A stretch of DNA of 64,000 nucleotides, taken from the NCBI GenBank assembly GCA_947457015.1, contig CANGTV010000001.1, positions 26,776 to 90,775 on the forward strand. Direction: 5' to 3'. Below the pieces are notes generated by a model. The model did not search any database and had not been told where the DNA came from. It worked only from the letters and a program-made list of their open reading frames with translations. The DNA comes from Alphaproteobacteria bacterium. GTDB taxonomy: Bacteria; Pseudomonadota; Alphaproteobacteria; UBA9655. Of this stretch, positions 1 to 8,744 are shown in pieces. Position 1 is the stretch's first letter. Every line of letters begins with the position of its first letter. A program made the translations under genes and the position numbers.

Positions 1-54
1 GTGGAATGCTGTTGCGGAGTTATTTTCCTAAGGTGAAAAAATAGCTTCCCAACG

Positions 55-690
55 CTACATTTCAAACCTTTTACAAATTTCTTCAAAAATCACCTGTGAG
101 ATCATCTCAATATCTAAAAGGGCATTAATGGGAACACAGCGTTGAGGATTTTTCTTTAGAATTTCTTCGTATCCTTTTTCAACTCGACTATGGAAGCTAA
201 GATCAAATTGCTCATAACGGTCTTTCCCGCCTTCCCGAAGAGCCGTTCTCGCGAGGCCTACCTCAGGATTTAACTGAAAAATAAAAGTTAAATCGGGCGT
301 TAGGGAGCCAACGGTGAAACGATTGAGCTCTGTAAGAGGGTCATAGCCAAGACCATGACCAAAGCCTTGGTAAGCGAGTGTTGAATCTGTGAATCGATCG
401 CAAATGACCCAGCTTCCTTTTTCAAGCTGGGGAAGAATACGTTTTGCAACAAGGTCTGCACGAGAAGCGCTCATAAGAAGAGCTTCTGTTGTTGGGGTCC
501 ACCTTTCTCCCTCTCCTTGCAGAAGTAAGCTGCGAATATCTTCAGCTCCTTTTGTGCCTCCAGGTTCACGGTAAGAGACAGCGTCAATTCCTAGTTGCAG
601 AAGTCGACGAAATAAAAGCTCCGCTTGAGTTGATTTTCCGCAGCCTTCTCCCCCTTCAAAGGTGATAAAAGGAGCTTTCTGGGTCATCAT
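55..690 (-). CDS. tmk: Thymidylate kinase
   Basis: Phosphorylates dTMP to dTDP with ATP in the cytoplasm, an essential step of dTTP supply. The 211-residue length is normal for the family. The P-loop GGEGCGKST lies at residues 13-21, the dTMP-binding REPGGT at 41-46 and the DRF motif at 98-100, with an Arg-rich LID segment near 150-160. The first ATG overlaps the stop of the upstream carboxypeptidase gene as ATGA, which implies translational coupling in an rlpA-dacA-tmk operon. In many alphaproteobacteria holB follows tmk directly. Here holB is at 6.0 kb on the other strand. Identification is firm. Confidence 0.96.
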   Translation of the reverse strand: MMTQKAPFITFEGGEGCGKSTQAELLFRRLLQLGIDAVSYREPGGTKGAEDIRSLLLQGEGERWTPTTEALLMSASRADLVAKRILPQLEKGSWVICDRFTDSTLAYQGFGHGLGYDPLTELNRFTVGSLTPDLTFIFQLNPEVGLARTALREGGKDRYEQFDLSFHSRVEKGYEEILKKNPQRCVPINALLDIEMISQVIFEEICKRFEM

Positions 691-1817
691 GACTTATGTT
701 TTCCAAAGAGAAGATAGGAGATGGAGTTTGCAATACGTTGGTGGAACCACGCTCTGTCTACTTCTTTTCCTACATAAAGGGGGACTGTTTGAACACCTTT
801 TGTTGGAACTGTAATTTCTATGATACCCACTTGATCTCCTGCTTTAAGGGGAGCTGCAAGGGGGGTGTCATAGCTTACTTTAACCTGTAAATCTTTCCTT
901 TGGTTCCGGGGAAGTGTCATGATGATATCTTGACTAGAAACAAGGGGAACGGTCTTTTCAGTTCCTCCCCATACGTCTACAACATCAACCACGTCCCCTT
1001 TTCCAAAAATTTTATAATTTTTAAAGTAGTTGAATCCCCAATTAAGGAGGGCAACGGCATCTTGTTCGCGGTCTTTAGCTGAGGGGAGCCCATTCACAAC
1101 CGCAATAATTCGCCGGGTTCCTTGTTTAGCGCTCGCGACGATGCCATATCCTCCAGCGTCTGTGTGTCCCGTCTTCATGCCATCGGCACCTATATTCTTA
1201 TTAAAAAGGGGATTACGATTGGCTTGCTTAATCTTGTTGTATGTAAATTCTTGAAGAGGATAATATTTCGCGTACTGTTCGGGAAAATCTCGAATCGTTC
1301 TTTCAGCAATAAGGGCCAAATCTTTTGCTGTTGTCAATTGCCCTTCAGCAGGTAGGCCTGTTGAGTTGAGGAAGGTTGTATTTTTAGCTCCCATCTCATG
1401 GGATTTCCGTGTCATTTCTTCAGCAAAAGCATCTTCTGTGCCGGAAAGAGCCTCTGCGAGAACAACACAGGCGTCATTGCCCGATTGTACAATCACTCCT
1501 TTGAGTAAGTCCTCGAGATTGACTTGAGAATCAACGTTGACGAACATCCGTGACCCCTCTGTTTGCCAGGCTTTTTTGCTTACATTTAGAAGGTCGTCTA
1601 ATTTTGTATCCCCGCTTTTAAGGCGCTCAAAAACAAGATAAGCTGTCATTATCTTTAACATGGAAGAAGGCGCCATCGGTTGCTCAGCATTTTTGTCGAG
1701 TAAGACCACCCCTGTTTCAAGATCGACCATATAGGCTTGGGGGGCTTGTAGCTCGATTGCATTGGCTGGAATAGCGAGTGTAACAAACAAGCTAAAAAGT
1801 ATAAAAAAATGTTTCAT
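687..1817 (-). CDS. dacA: D-alanyl-D-alanine carboxypeptidase (PBP5/6 family)
   Basis: Periplasmic low-molecular-weight penicillin-binding protein that trims the terminal D-Ala from peptidoglycan stem peptides. A signal peptide ends around residue 20 (PANA). All three active-site motifs are visible: SxxK as SMLK at 52-55, SGN at 112-114 and KTG at 215-217. The C-terminal third (about 265-360) fits the beta-rich PBP5 C-terminal domain, followed by a hydrophobic or amphipathic tail that could anchor it to the inner membrane. The 376-residue length is typical. It sits between rlpA (12 nt upstream) and tmk (4 nt overlap). The exact paralogue letter (dacA, dacC or dacF) cannot be decided from sequence alone. 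Confidence 0.93.
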   Translation of the reverse strand: MKHFFILFSLFVTLAIPANAIELQAPQAYMVDLETGVVLLDKNAEQPMAPSSMLKIMTAYLVFERLKSGDTKLDDLLNVSKKAWQTEGSRMFVNVDSQVNLEDLLKGVIVQSGNDACVVLAEALSGTEDAFAEEMTRKSHEMGAKNTTFLNSTGLPAEGQLTTAKDLALIAERTIRDFPEQYAKYYPLQEFTYNKIKQANRNPLFNKNIGADGMKTGHTDAGGYGIVASAKQGTRRIIAVVNGLPSAKDREQDAVALLNWGFNYFKNYKIFGKGDVVDVVDVWGGTEKTVPLVSSQDIIMTLPRNQRKDLQVKVSYDTPLAAPLKAGDQVGIIEITVPTKGVQTVPLYVGKEVDRAWFHQRIANSISYLLFGKHKS

Positions 1818-1829
1818 GTGAAATTTCCT

Positions 1830-2738
1830 TTAATGAAGAATGGTAATACGAGATGTACGATGCCCTGCTTCCGCTAATTGATCAAGGACTTGATTTGCAG
1901 TAGACATGCTGGCAAGAGGACCCACACGGATAGCATACGGTTTGGTGCCCTTGTTTTGAATAGATTGAATAGGAGAATCAGCAAGACTAGCTAAGTGTTT
2001 AGATATATTTTTTGCTTCTTCTTGAGTCGCATACCCTCCCACATCCACGAAAATTCCTCGTGTAAGAGGGGGAGGGGATGAAGAAGGAGAGGGCGAAGGA
2101 GCGCTTGCAACTGCAGATGTGGTAAATCCATCAATGAGAGCAGGAAAGGAAGGCGCAGCTGCCGCTAGGGGAGGAGTAACCGGTGAGGGAGGAGCTGCTG
2201 CAAACATTACAGATGAGGGGGCAATATTATTAAGGGCTAAACTCTCTGGCACCAGGGTTCGAACACGGACTCTTGCCGTTCCCTTCCCTTCAAAGCCTAA
2301 AAGTTGAGAGACCCGTCGCGAAACATCAATGATACGGCCGTCTACAAAGGGACCTCTGTCATTAACTTCAACATTAATTTGTCGTCCATTCTCAAGGTTT
2401 GTCACCTCTGCTATGCAAGGAAGAGGGACTGTTTTGTGAGCAGCCGTAATGCCATTCATGTCAAAAATTTTGCCCGTTGCCGTCGGCCGGCCGTGGAAAA
2501 CATCGCCTCCCCCATAGTAAGAAGCGATTCCTATCTCGTCGTATTCGTAATGGAGCTGAGGGTAATACCAAACCCCCTTAATTTGATAAGGACGGCTGGT
2601 CGCTTTCTTGGGAGAGAGCGTACATGGGCCAGTTGGGCATATTATCTCAGGCATTTCGGGTTCACTTGATGAGCAAGCCGCCAAAAAGAGGCATGTTATA
2701 AGAGATAGAAAAATTTGAGAGATTTTTTGTTGGGGCAC
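1830..2738 (-). CDS. rlpA: RlpA-like lipoprotein, septal-ring lytic transglycosylase with SPOR domain
   Basis: Outer-membrane lipoprotein that cleaves denuded glycan strands at the septum. The GTG start at 2738 has AAAGGA seven bases upstream. A lipoprotein signal ends in LAAC with the lipidated Cys at about residue 22. A double-psi beta-barrel domain covers about residues 70-165 and carries the conserved TAAHKTVPL and NDRGPF stretches. An Ala/Pro/Ser-rich linker (about 175-225) leads to a C-terminal SPOR domain (about 228-302) that binds denuded peptidoglycan. It is the first gene of the rlpA-dacA-tmk block, a cell-wall grouping that is common in alphaproteobacteria. Confidence 0.92.
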   Translation of the reverse strand: MPQQKISQIFLSLITCLFLAACSSSEPEMPEIICPTGPCTLSPKKATSRPYQIKGVWYYPQLHYEYDEIGIASYYGGGDVFHGRPTATGKIFDMNGITAAHKTVPLPCIAEVTNLENGRQINVEVNDRGPFVDGRIIDVSRRVSQLLGFEGKGTARVRVRTLVPESLALNNIAPSSVMFAAAPPSPVTPPLAAAAPSFPALIDGFTTSAVASAPSPSPSSSPPPLTRGIFVDVGGYATQEEAKNISKHLASLADSPIQSIQNKGTKPYAIRVGPLASMSTANQVLDQLAEAGHRTSRITILH

Positions 2739-2792
2739 AAGCTTATCCTTTTAAAGATCATTTTTGAGAAAATTGCAAAATTTACTCCGTCC

Positions 2793-2895
2793 TTGTCATC
2801 CCCGACCGATCATTGTCATGCTGTACTCGTTTCAGCATCTCATTGTCAAAGAGATCCCGAAACAAGTTCGGGATGACAGCCAGCGAGGATGACAA
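2793..2895. repeat. Intergenic palindromic repeat (type R2)
   Basis: In the 300-bp gap between rlpA and the ABC-F gene. It contains GTCATCCC, a stretch reading TCATGCTG...CAGCAT, and the inverted CCCGAAACAAGTTCGGGAT, all seen again near 26.2, 29.9, 38.5, 56.5 and 63.9 kb. The rest of the gap (2739-2792 and 2896-3038) holds nothing I can recognise. The promoter for rlpA must lie here. Confidence 0.8.
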
Positions 2896-3038
2896 ATCGG
2901 GAAATAACTTTGAAATTTCCTTTTTTGCAAAATAAGTCACTCTTGATGCTTTCGCAAGAGAGTAGCTAAGGCGTAAAGCATTTAAATGGAAAGAAGGGTC
3001 AATGACCCTGGATCTGCTTACAAAGCCTGACGAGAAAG

Positions 3039-4844
3039 TTAATCTACAGGCCTCCCGCTCTTAAAAGACTCCTCTTTCTCCAACAGCTCCAGCCAACGTT
3101 CCTCCTTGTGATGGAGGTCATGACGGATGGATTGAAGGGATTGTGTTGTTTTTTCAAATCCTTGTGGATCTCGTTGATAAAAAGAATGATCAGAGAGAGT
3201 TTCTTCTAGATGCTGTATTTTTTGAGATAAGGCCTCAATGTCTTGGGGAAGGCGGGAAAGCTCATAGGACTCATGATAGCTGAGCTTGTCTTGATTTCTT
3301 GGCCGTTGAGAAGGCGCTGTTTTCTTTTTATCTCCCTTCGGTACGGAGGGAGGCATGTGTTGTGCTGCGTAATCCGTATAGCCCCCCACATAGGTTTGGA
3401 CATGGCCGCCTCCTTCAAAGGCAATTAGATGGGTGGTGGTTCGATCTAAAAAGTTACGGTCATGGCTGACCAGGAGGAGGGTTCCTGGATACTCCGCCAG
3501 GAATTCTTGGAGAAGATCAAGGGTTTCCATATCTAAATCATTAGTGGGTTCATCGAGGATCAGAAGATTGCTGGGTTTGGCCAATATTTTTGCCAGAAGG
3601 AGCCGATTGCGCTCTCCCCCTGAAAGATTTTTTAAGGGGGTCAGCGCTTGTTTCCGGTCGAAAAGAAAGTCTTGTAGATAGCCCATAACGTGGCGGGGCT
3701 CCCCTTGAACGAAGACTTGATCTCCGCCTTGCTCACACAAAACTTGCCAAGGGGTATGCTCTAAATCTAGGGAAGATTGGGTTTGATCAAACATAGAAAG
3801 TTCGATATTTTTCGCACGCCGAATGTGTCCTTGATCAGGAGGAATCTCACCGATCAAGAGTTTGATGAGTGTTGATTTCCCTGATCCGTTAGGGCCAATG
3901 ATCCCAATTCGGTCTCCCTTGAGAATACGACAAGAAAAATCCTTGATGAGGGGTGTGGTCTCATAAGATTTAAACACATGTTTGGCTTCAATAATAAGTT
4001 TACTTCCCACAGGATTTTCTTGGGTTGCAAAGGAAATTTTCCCTTGGGGGCCTTGAAAGCTTTTCCTTTCTTGTCGCAACTCAAGAAGCCCTCGAAGTCG
4101 TCCCATGTTCCGTCTACGCCTGGCGGTGACACCTCGATGAAGCCATTCTGTTTCCTGGGATATCTTTTGGGAAAGCTTTTCTTGGGTTCTGAGTTCCTGA
4201 TCTAGGATGTCCTCCGCCCAATCTTCAAAAAAGGGATAGCCTTTCTCAAGCGTTCGCACCTTCCCTCGATCCAGCCAAAAAGTCCTTTTTGAAATTTTTG
4301 AAAGAAACGCTCGATCATGACTGATCATGAGAATAGCGCCTGGGTAGGTATTTAACCTCCCTTCCAGCCACTCTATGGTGGTGATATCCAGGTGATTAGT
4401 AGGTTCATCTAACAAGAGCACATCCGGCTCTCCGACGAGGGCTTTGGCAAGCATGACTCGCCGTGACTCTCCACCCGAAAGATTAGAAAGAAGAGCTTGA
4501 GGGTTTAATTCCAAATGGCTTAGAACCTCTTCAAGAGCATGAGGAGGGAGCTCCTTGCTGACCCATTTTTTTAAAAAATCCAGGATAGAAATGGATTCTG
4601 AAGGGGCCAGGGCTTGACCAAGCAACCCTATCTTAAGTCCTGGTTTTGAAAATCGTGCGCCCTTGTCTAGGTCAATATCGCCCGCAAGAACGTTCAACAG
4701 CGTTGATTTGCCTGATCCATTCCGCCCCACAAGGCACACGCGATCCTGAGGGAAGAGGGAGAGTGAAACATCTTCCAAGATAACTCGCATTCCAAAAGAA
4801 AGCTGGGATTCATTCAGGGCAAGAAGAGGAGGTGTTTTTGTCAT
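3039..4844 (-). CDS. uup: ABC-F family ATPase, Uup-like
   Basis: Soluble tandem ABC ATPase. ABC-F proteins bind the ribosome E site or, for Uup, affect transposon excision and ribosome rescue. Two nucleotide-binding domains are visible. The first has Walker A GRNGSGKST at 40-48, signature LSGGESRR and Walker B LLLDEPTNHLD. The second has Walker A GPNGSGKST near 319, signature LSGGERNR and LLILDEPTNDLD. No transmembrane segment is present. A charged, probably coiled-coil C-terminal domain (about 530-595) matches Uup rather than EttA. The 601-residue length is normal. It stands alone, 45 nt downstream of the GNAT-Nudix fusion on the same strand, so co-transcription is possible. Confidence 0.9.
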   Translation of the reverse strand: MTKTPPLLALNESQLSFGMRVILEDVSLSLFPQDRVCLVGRNGSGKSTLLNVLAGDIDLDKGARFSKPGLKIGLLGQALAPSESISILDFLKKWVSKELPPHALEEVLSHLELNPQALLSNLSGGESRRVMLAKALVGEPDVLLLDEPTNHLDITTIEWLEGRLNTYPGAILMISHDRAFLSKISKRTFWLDRGKVRTLEKGYPFFEDWAEDILDQELRTQEKLSQKISQETEWLHRGVTARRRRNMGRLRGLLELRQERKSFQGPQGKISFATQENPVGSKLIIEAKHVFKSYETTPLIKDFSCRILKGDRIGIIGPNGSGKSTLIKLLIGEIPPDQGHIRRAKNIELSMFDQTQSSLDLEHTPWQVLCEQGGDQVFVQGEPRHVMGYLQDFLFDRKQALTPLKNLSGGERNRLLLAKILAKPSNLLILDEPTNDLDMETLDLLQEFLAEYPGTLLLVSHDRNFLDRTTTHLIAFEGGGHVQTYVGGYTDYAAQHMPPSVPKGDKKKTAPSQRPRNQDKLSYHESYELSRLPQDIEALSQKIQHLEETLSDHSFYQRDPQGFEKTTQSLQSIRHDLHHKEERWLELLEKEESFKSGRPVD

Positions 4845-4889
4845 GATGAATTTTTAAGGACTAGACGCCAGAAAGGCAAGATTTGATTG

Positions 4890-5900
4890 TTACACCCAAA
4901 TTCCTTTAGGTATTAGGCTGTCGGCTAAACGGTGGGCCAGCAAAACATCCGCGGGGGGAAGAGGAAAGCGCACAAGGTCAGCATACCTAACCCACGCTAA
5001 CGCTTGCCCTTCTGCTCCGTGGGGGGTTCCCGTCCAACGCTGACAAAGGTAAAGAGGCATAACAAGATGAAAGGGCTGGGAGGGAGGTGACTCAGCAAGT
5101 AAGGAATCATAAGGATATGAGAGAAATGTTAAGGGTTCTAAATCTTCTTCTTGGACGTCAACACCAATTTCTTCTTTAAGTTCGCGAACTAAAGCTTGTT
5201 CGGGCGTTTCTCCTGCTTCTATTTTTCCTCCTGGGGGTTCCCAAACACCAGCCAAGGTTTTGTCGGAAGGGCGTTTCGCCAATAAAAGCTCTCCTTTTTC
5301 ATTGATGAGAGCAGCGGCAACGACCCAAACGATGGGTCTGCGAATGGCCCTCTGGTTCTCTAAAAAGTCTTTTTGAGATAAAGCATAGGTAACACCAGGC
5401 CTTGTTCCCTCATAGCCACGAGAGGTGCATTCTTTTGTTCCCGTTTGTTTAAATCCAAGCCCTTCAAAAATACGGCGAGAGGCTGTGTTATCTGCAAGAG
5501 AAGATCCAACAAGATTTTCTTTTTGAAGAATTAAAAAGGCAAAGTGGATGAGGGCTTTCGCGGCTTCTTTTCCATAGTTCTGTCCCCAAAATTCACGACC
5601 AAGCCAATAGCCAATTTCATCTTCAAGGCCCACAACTCCCATAAATGTTTGATCGGCGCGTCGGATGACAGCCAATTCCACATGGGTCCCGCTTTTGATA
5701 CCGTCTTGGGCATAAGAAATAAATTTGTGAGCATCGGCAAGGGTATAGGGATGAGGGAGGCGCGCAAGCCTTTCCGCAACACGTTTATCATTGGCAAGCG
5801 TTGTCAGGGGAACAGCATCCTTGTCTTCTAAGGGCCTTAAAACAAGGCGCTCTGTTGCTAGGGGAAGAAAGGGGCGATCGCGTAGGAAGGCAGGAATCAT
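4890..5900 (-). CDS. GNAT acetyltransferase fused to a Nudix (MutT-like) hydrolase
   Basis: Two-domain cytoplasmic enzyme. Residues about 10-175 form a GNAT acetyltransferase of the RimJ/RimL type (ATERLVLRPLE at the start, GYWLGREFWGQNYGKEA as the acetyl-CoA loop, NTASRRIFEGLGF near the end). Residues about 188-336 form a Nudix domain with a complete Nudix box, GX5EX7REUXEEXGU, starting at GGKIEAGE and ending EEIGV. The context (8-oxo-dGTP-type MutT with KRP...W-PPGGK) suggests nucleotide sanitation, while the GNAT substrate is unknown, perhaps a ribosomal protein N-terminus. The fusion is one continuous frame with no internal start signal. Similar bifunctional proteins occur in alphaproteobacteria. 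Confidence 0.88.
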   Translation of the reverse strand: MIPAFLRDRPFLPLATERLVLRPLEDKDAVPLTTLANDKRVAERLARLPHPYTLADAHKFISYAQDGIKSGTHVELAVIRRADQTFMGVVGLEDEIGYWLGREFWGQNYGKEAAKALIHFAFLILQKENLVGSSLADNTASRRIFEGLGFKQTGTKECTSRGYEGTRPGVTYALSQKDFLENQRAIRRPIVWVVAAALINEKGELLLAKRPSDKTLAGVWEPPGGKIEAGETPEQALVRELKEEIGVDVQEEDLEPLTFLSYPYDSLLAESPPSQPFHLVMPLYLCQRWTGTPHGAEGQALAWVRYADLVRFPLPPADVLLAHRLADSLIPKGIWV

Positions 5901-6005
5901 GGTTTTTTTCTCACATAAGATACAATATGGCCAATTAGAAAATTTGACATTCTCTAGAGGACTTCATACCATAATAAGTGTTTCTATTCCATTAGCAAGG
6001 TTACC

Positions 6006-6926
6006 ATGGTCGCGCCTCGAGAAAATTTAACCCTTTTTGGTCATGAAGAAGAAAAGGCTTTCTTTTTAAATGCTTTTCATTCTTCACGCTTTCCCCACGC
6101 CTGGATTCTTGGCGGAAGCTTTGGCATTGGGAAAGCGACCTTTGCGTTTCATATGGCGCGATATATTTTTTCAGGGCGTCAAGATGGCAACACACACTTT
6201 TCAGATCAGGATTCCTTGTGTCGGCGCATTGCGGTTCAAAGCCATGGAGATCTTTGGACTGTGGGAGGAGATAAGGAATCCGAGATTGGAGTAGATTCCA
6301 TTCGGGCCTTAAATTCTTTTTTGAATCAAACTTCAGCAGAAGGGGGATGGCGGGTTGTTATTATTGATGGGGCTGAAGGGCTTAATCGTAATGCAGCAAA
6401 CGCTCTTTTAAAACGGTTGGAAGAGCCGCCGCTCAAGACCCTCTTTTTTTTAACAACGGCGATTCCTGGGCGTCTTTTGCCAACGATTCGGTCGCGTTGT
6501 CAGCTTTTATCTTTAAAACCTTTGGGAGAAGGGGATGTGAAGAAGGTCCTCCAGTCTCAAGGAAGGGAGCTTCCTGACTTTTGGTTGCTCGCTGAGGGAA
6601 GTCCGGGTCGTTTGATGCGCCTTATGGAAGGGGAGGGCCCTCAGGTTTACGCAGATCTTCAGAAAATTTTTGAGGGAGGCTCTCCCACAGATTTTATGAA
6701 TACCTATGCAGGGGAAGACAATTCCTATGATTTAATTGAAGATTTATGCAGAAGCTTCCTTTACAAAAATCTTATGGAAAAACTAAAGATGCAGACTGGA
6801 GTTGACCAGGCGTTAACAGTTTACGAAAAAATTGATCATCTTTTTGATCAATGCCGCTTTGCTCAGTTGGATAAACGAGCTACCCTCAGTTGCGCCTTTG
6901 CGAATTTAAGAAACGGACACCAATAA
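6006..6926 (+). CDS. holB: DNA polymerase III delta-prime subunit
   Basis: Clamp-loader subunit of the replicative polymerase. An AAA+ fold begins near residue 10. A P-loop variant GGSFGIGKAT lies at 36-45, and the sensor region TIRSRCQL with the SRC motif lies at about 160. The C-terminal helical domain (about 215-306) is weakly conserved, as is normal for this subunit. The 306 residues are a little short but complete. The ATG at 6006 has only a weak ribosome-binding site. The gene is followed without spacing by metG, which preserves the alphaproteobacterial holB-metG pair, although its usual upstream partner tmk is now at 55-690 on the other strand. Confidence 0.9.
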   Translation: MVAPRENLTLFGHEEEKAFFLNAFHSSRFPHAWILGGSFGIGKATFAFHMARYIFSGRQDGNTHFSDQDSLCRRIAVQSHGDLWTVGGDKESEIGVDSIRALNSFLNQTSAEGGWRVVIIDGAEGLNRNAANALLKRLEEPPLKTLFFLTTAIPGRLLPTIRSRCQLLSLKPLGEGDVKKVLQSQGRELPDFWLLAEGSPGRLMRLMEGEGPQVYADLQKIFEGGSPTDFMNTYAGEDNSYDLIEDLCRSFLYKNLMEKLKMQTGVDQALTVYEKIDHLFDQCRFAQLDKRATLSCAFANLRNGHQ

Positions 6927-8441
6927 ATGACCACACGCTATATCACCACGCCCATTTATTACCTTAACGGAGAGCCCCATTTAGGACATGTCTACACAAC
7001 TGTTGCGGCAGATGTCTTGGCGCGCTACTGGCGCCTTGCAGGGGCGCGCGTGAAATTTCTGACAGGGACCGATGAGCATGGCCAGAAAGTCGCCCAAGCA
7101 GCAGAAGCCGCGGGAGAAACACCACAAGCCTATGCTGATAAGATGGTGACTCTCTTTCAAGAGATGACATGCAAGATCAACGCGTCTTACGATGTGTTCC
7201 TTCGCACAACGGAAGAACGACACCATCTGGCAGCCAAAGCTCTATGGAAAAAGCTAGAGGAGGCGGGGCAGATTTATCAAAGCACCTATGCTGGTTGGTA
7301 TGCTGTACGGGATGAGGCCTATTATGAAGAATCTGAAATTGTAGAAGGGCGCGCACCCACGGGGGCTCCCGTTGAATGGATGGAAGAGGCCTCTTACTTT
7401 TTTCGCCTTTCCGCCTGGGAAAAGCCTCTTTTAGATTATTATGAAGCTCATCCTCAGGCCCTTGCGCCTATTGGACGACGGAATGAAGTGTTGAGCTTTA
7501 TTAAAGGGGGACTTAGAGATTTATCCATCTCTCGGACGAAATTTGATTGGGGAGTGGCTGTTCCTGGAGATGCCAGTCATGTCATGTATGTTTGGATTGA
7601 CGCCTTAACCAATTACATTACTGCTTTAGGGTATCCAAATGTGGGCGGGGAAGAATTCCAAGCTTTTTGGCCAGAATCTTTGCATTTGTTGGGAAAAGAT
7701 ATTCTGCGTTTTCACGCAGTATATTGGCCAGCTTTTTTGATGGCGGCAGGGCTTCCCCCGCCCAAGCGTATTTTTTCTCATGGCTGGTGGACCCATGAGG
7801 GGGAAAAAATGTCAAAATCACTTGGCAATGTGGTGGATCCTTTTAAACTGATAGATACCTATGGTTTAGATCCCCTGCGGTATTTTTTGATGAGAGAGGT
7901 TCCCTTTGGTCAAGACGGCAACTTCTCGGAAGACGTGCTAATTCAGCGGATCAATAGTGATCTTGCAAATGATTTGGGAAATTTAGCGCAACGCGTTTTG
8001 TCATTTACCTATAAAAACGGGGGGGCAAAAATTCCAGAGCCTGGAGAACTCTTGAGAGAAGATCGAGAGCTCCTTGCGAAAGCAGCCCACCTTCAAGAAA
8101 CATTGCATAATGATATGGAAACACAAGCTCTCCAAGCCTATTGCCGCCATATTTGGGGTGTGGTGGGAGACGCAAATCGCTATGTGGATGCTCAAAAACC
8201 GTGGTCTTTAAAAAAATCTTCTGATCCCAAAGATCTGGCGCGTATGGGGACAGTTCTTTATGTCCTTATGGACGTTATCCGGCACGTGGCAATTTATACG
8301 CAACCCTTAATGCCCGATGCATCAGCTAAAATCCTTGATCAATTAGGACAAGACGCGCGAACTTTTGAGGCGCTCAAAACTCCCTTAAAAGTAGGGACAC
8401 CTTTGAATGAACCCTCCCCAGTTTTTCCGAGGATTGCATAG
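6927..8441 (+). CDS. metG: Methionyl-tRNA synthetase
   Basis: Class I aminoacyl-tRNA synthetase that charges initiator and elongator tRNA-Met. The HIGH-class motif HLGH is at 18-21 and the KMSKS loop at about 294-298 (GEKMSKSLGN). A connective-peptide domain lies between them, and an alpha-helical anticodon-binding domain covers about 370-500. The 504-residue form has no C-terminal EMAP/Trbp111 domain, which is the usual short alphaproteobacterial form. Its ATG abuts the holB stop codon, so the two are translationally linked. Identification is firm. Confidence 0.97.
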   Translation: MTTRYITTPIYYLNGEPHLGHVYTTVAADVLARYWRLAGARVKFLTGTDEHGQKVAQAAEAAGETPQAYADKMVTLFQEMTCKINASYDVFLRTTEERHHLAAKALWKKLEEAGQIYQSTYAGWYAVRDEAYYEESEIVEGRAPTGAPVEWMEEASYFFRLSAWEKPLLDYYEAHPQALAPIGRRNEVLSFIKGGLRDLSISRTKFDWGVAVPGDASHVMYVWIDALTNYITALGYPNVGGEEFQAFWPESLHLLGKDILRFHAVYWPAFLMAAGLPPPKRIFSHGWWTHEGEKMSKSLGNVVDPFKLIDTYGLDPLRYFLMREVPFGQDGNFSEDVLIQRINSDLANDLGNLAQRVLSFTYKNGGAKIPEPGELLREDRELLAKAAHLQETLHNDMETQALQAYCRHIWGVVGDANRYVDAQKPWSLKKSSDPKDLARMGTVLYVLMDVIRHVAIYTQPLMPDASAKILDQLGQDARTFEALKTPLKVGTPLNEPSPVFPRIA

Positions 8442-8500
8442 AAATAATTTTTATGGTTAGGATAGCTTATTGATTTTCTATAACTAGAGGAAATTGTAAA

Positions 8501-8695
8501 ATTATTCCCCGGTATGTCATTATTCCCCGGTATGTCATCCCCGACTTAGAAGATCTTGCCCCCGACTTGGTCGGGGGCTTAGAACTTCTTGATCGGGGAT
8601 CTTCTAGAAACAAGAGGGTGTTTCAACAAGATCCCCGATGAAAAAATGCTAATGTTTTCCTACAGAAAAAAAGCATTTCTAGCTCGGGGATGACA
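8501..8695. repeat. Composite palindromic repeat (type R1) with a short tandem repeat
   Basis: It fills most of the 303-bp gap between metG and the symporter. The 18-bp unit ATTATTCCCCGGTATGTC occurs twice in tandem at 8501-8536. It is followed by CCCCGACTTGGTCGGGGG, an inverted repeat, and by the R1 arm that reads CATTTCTAGCTCGGGGATGACA at its right end. The same R1 arms recur at eight or more other loci in the window. Confidence 0.85.
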
Positions 8696-8744
8696 AAGAT
8701 GGAGTAAGTTTTGCAATTCCCTCACCACGAATGAGGGACAAAAA

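Noticed and set aside
389..574. Open frame on the plus strand opposite tmk
   Set aside because: No signal or family, and it is fully antisense to a clear thymidylate kinase gene. Such shadow frames are numerous in this window and were left out.
2304..2669. 121-residue open frame opposite rlpA
   Set aside because: Antisense to the DPBB domain of RlpA, with no ribosome-binding site and unusual composition.
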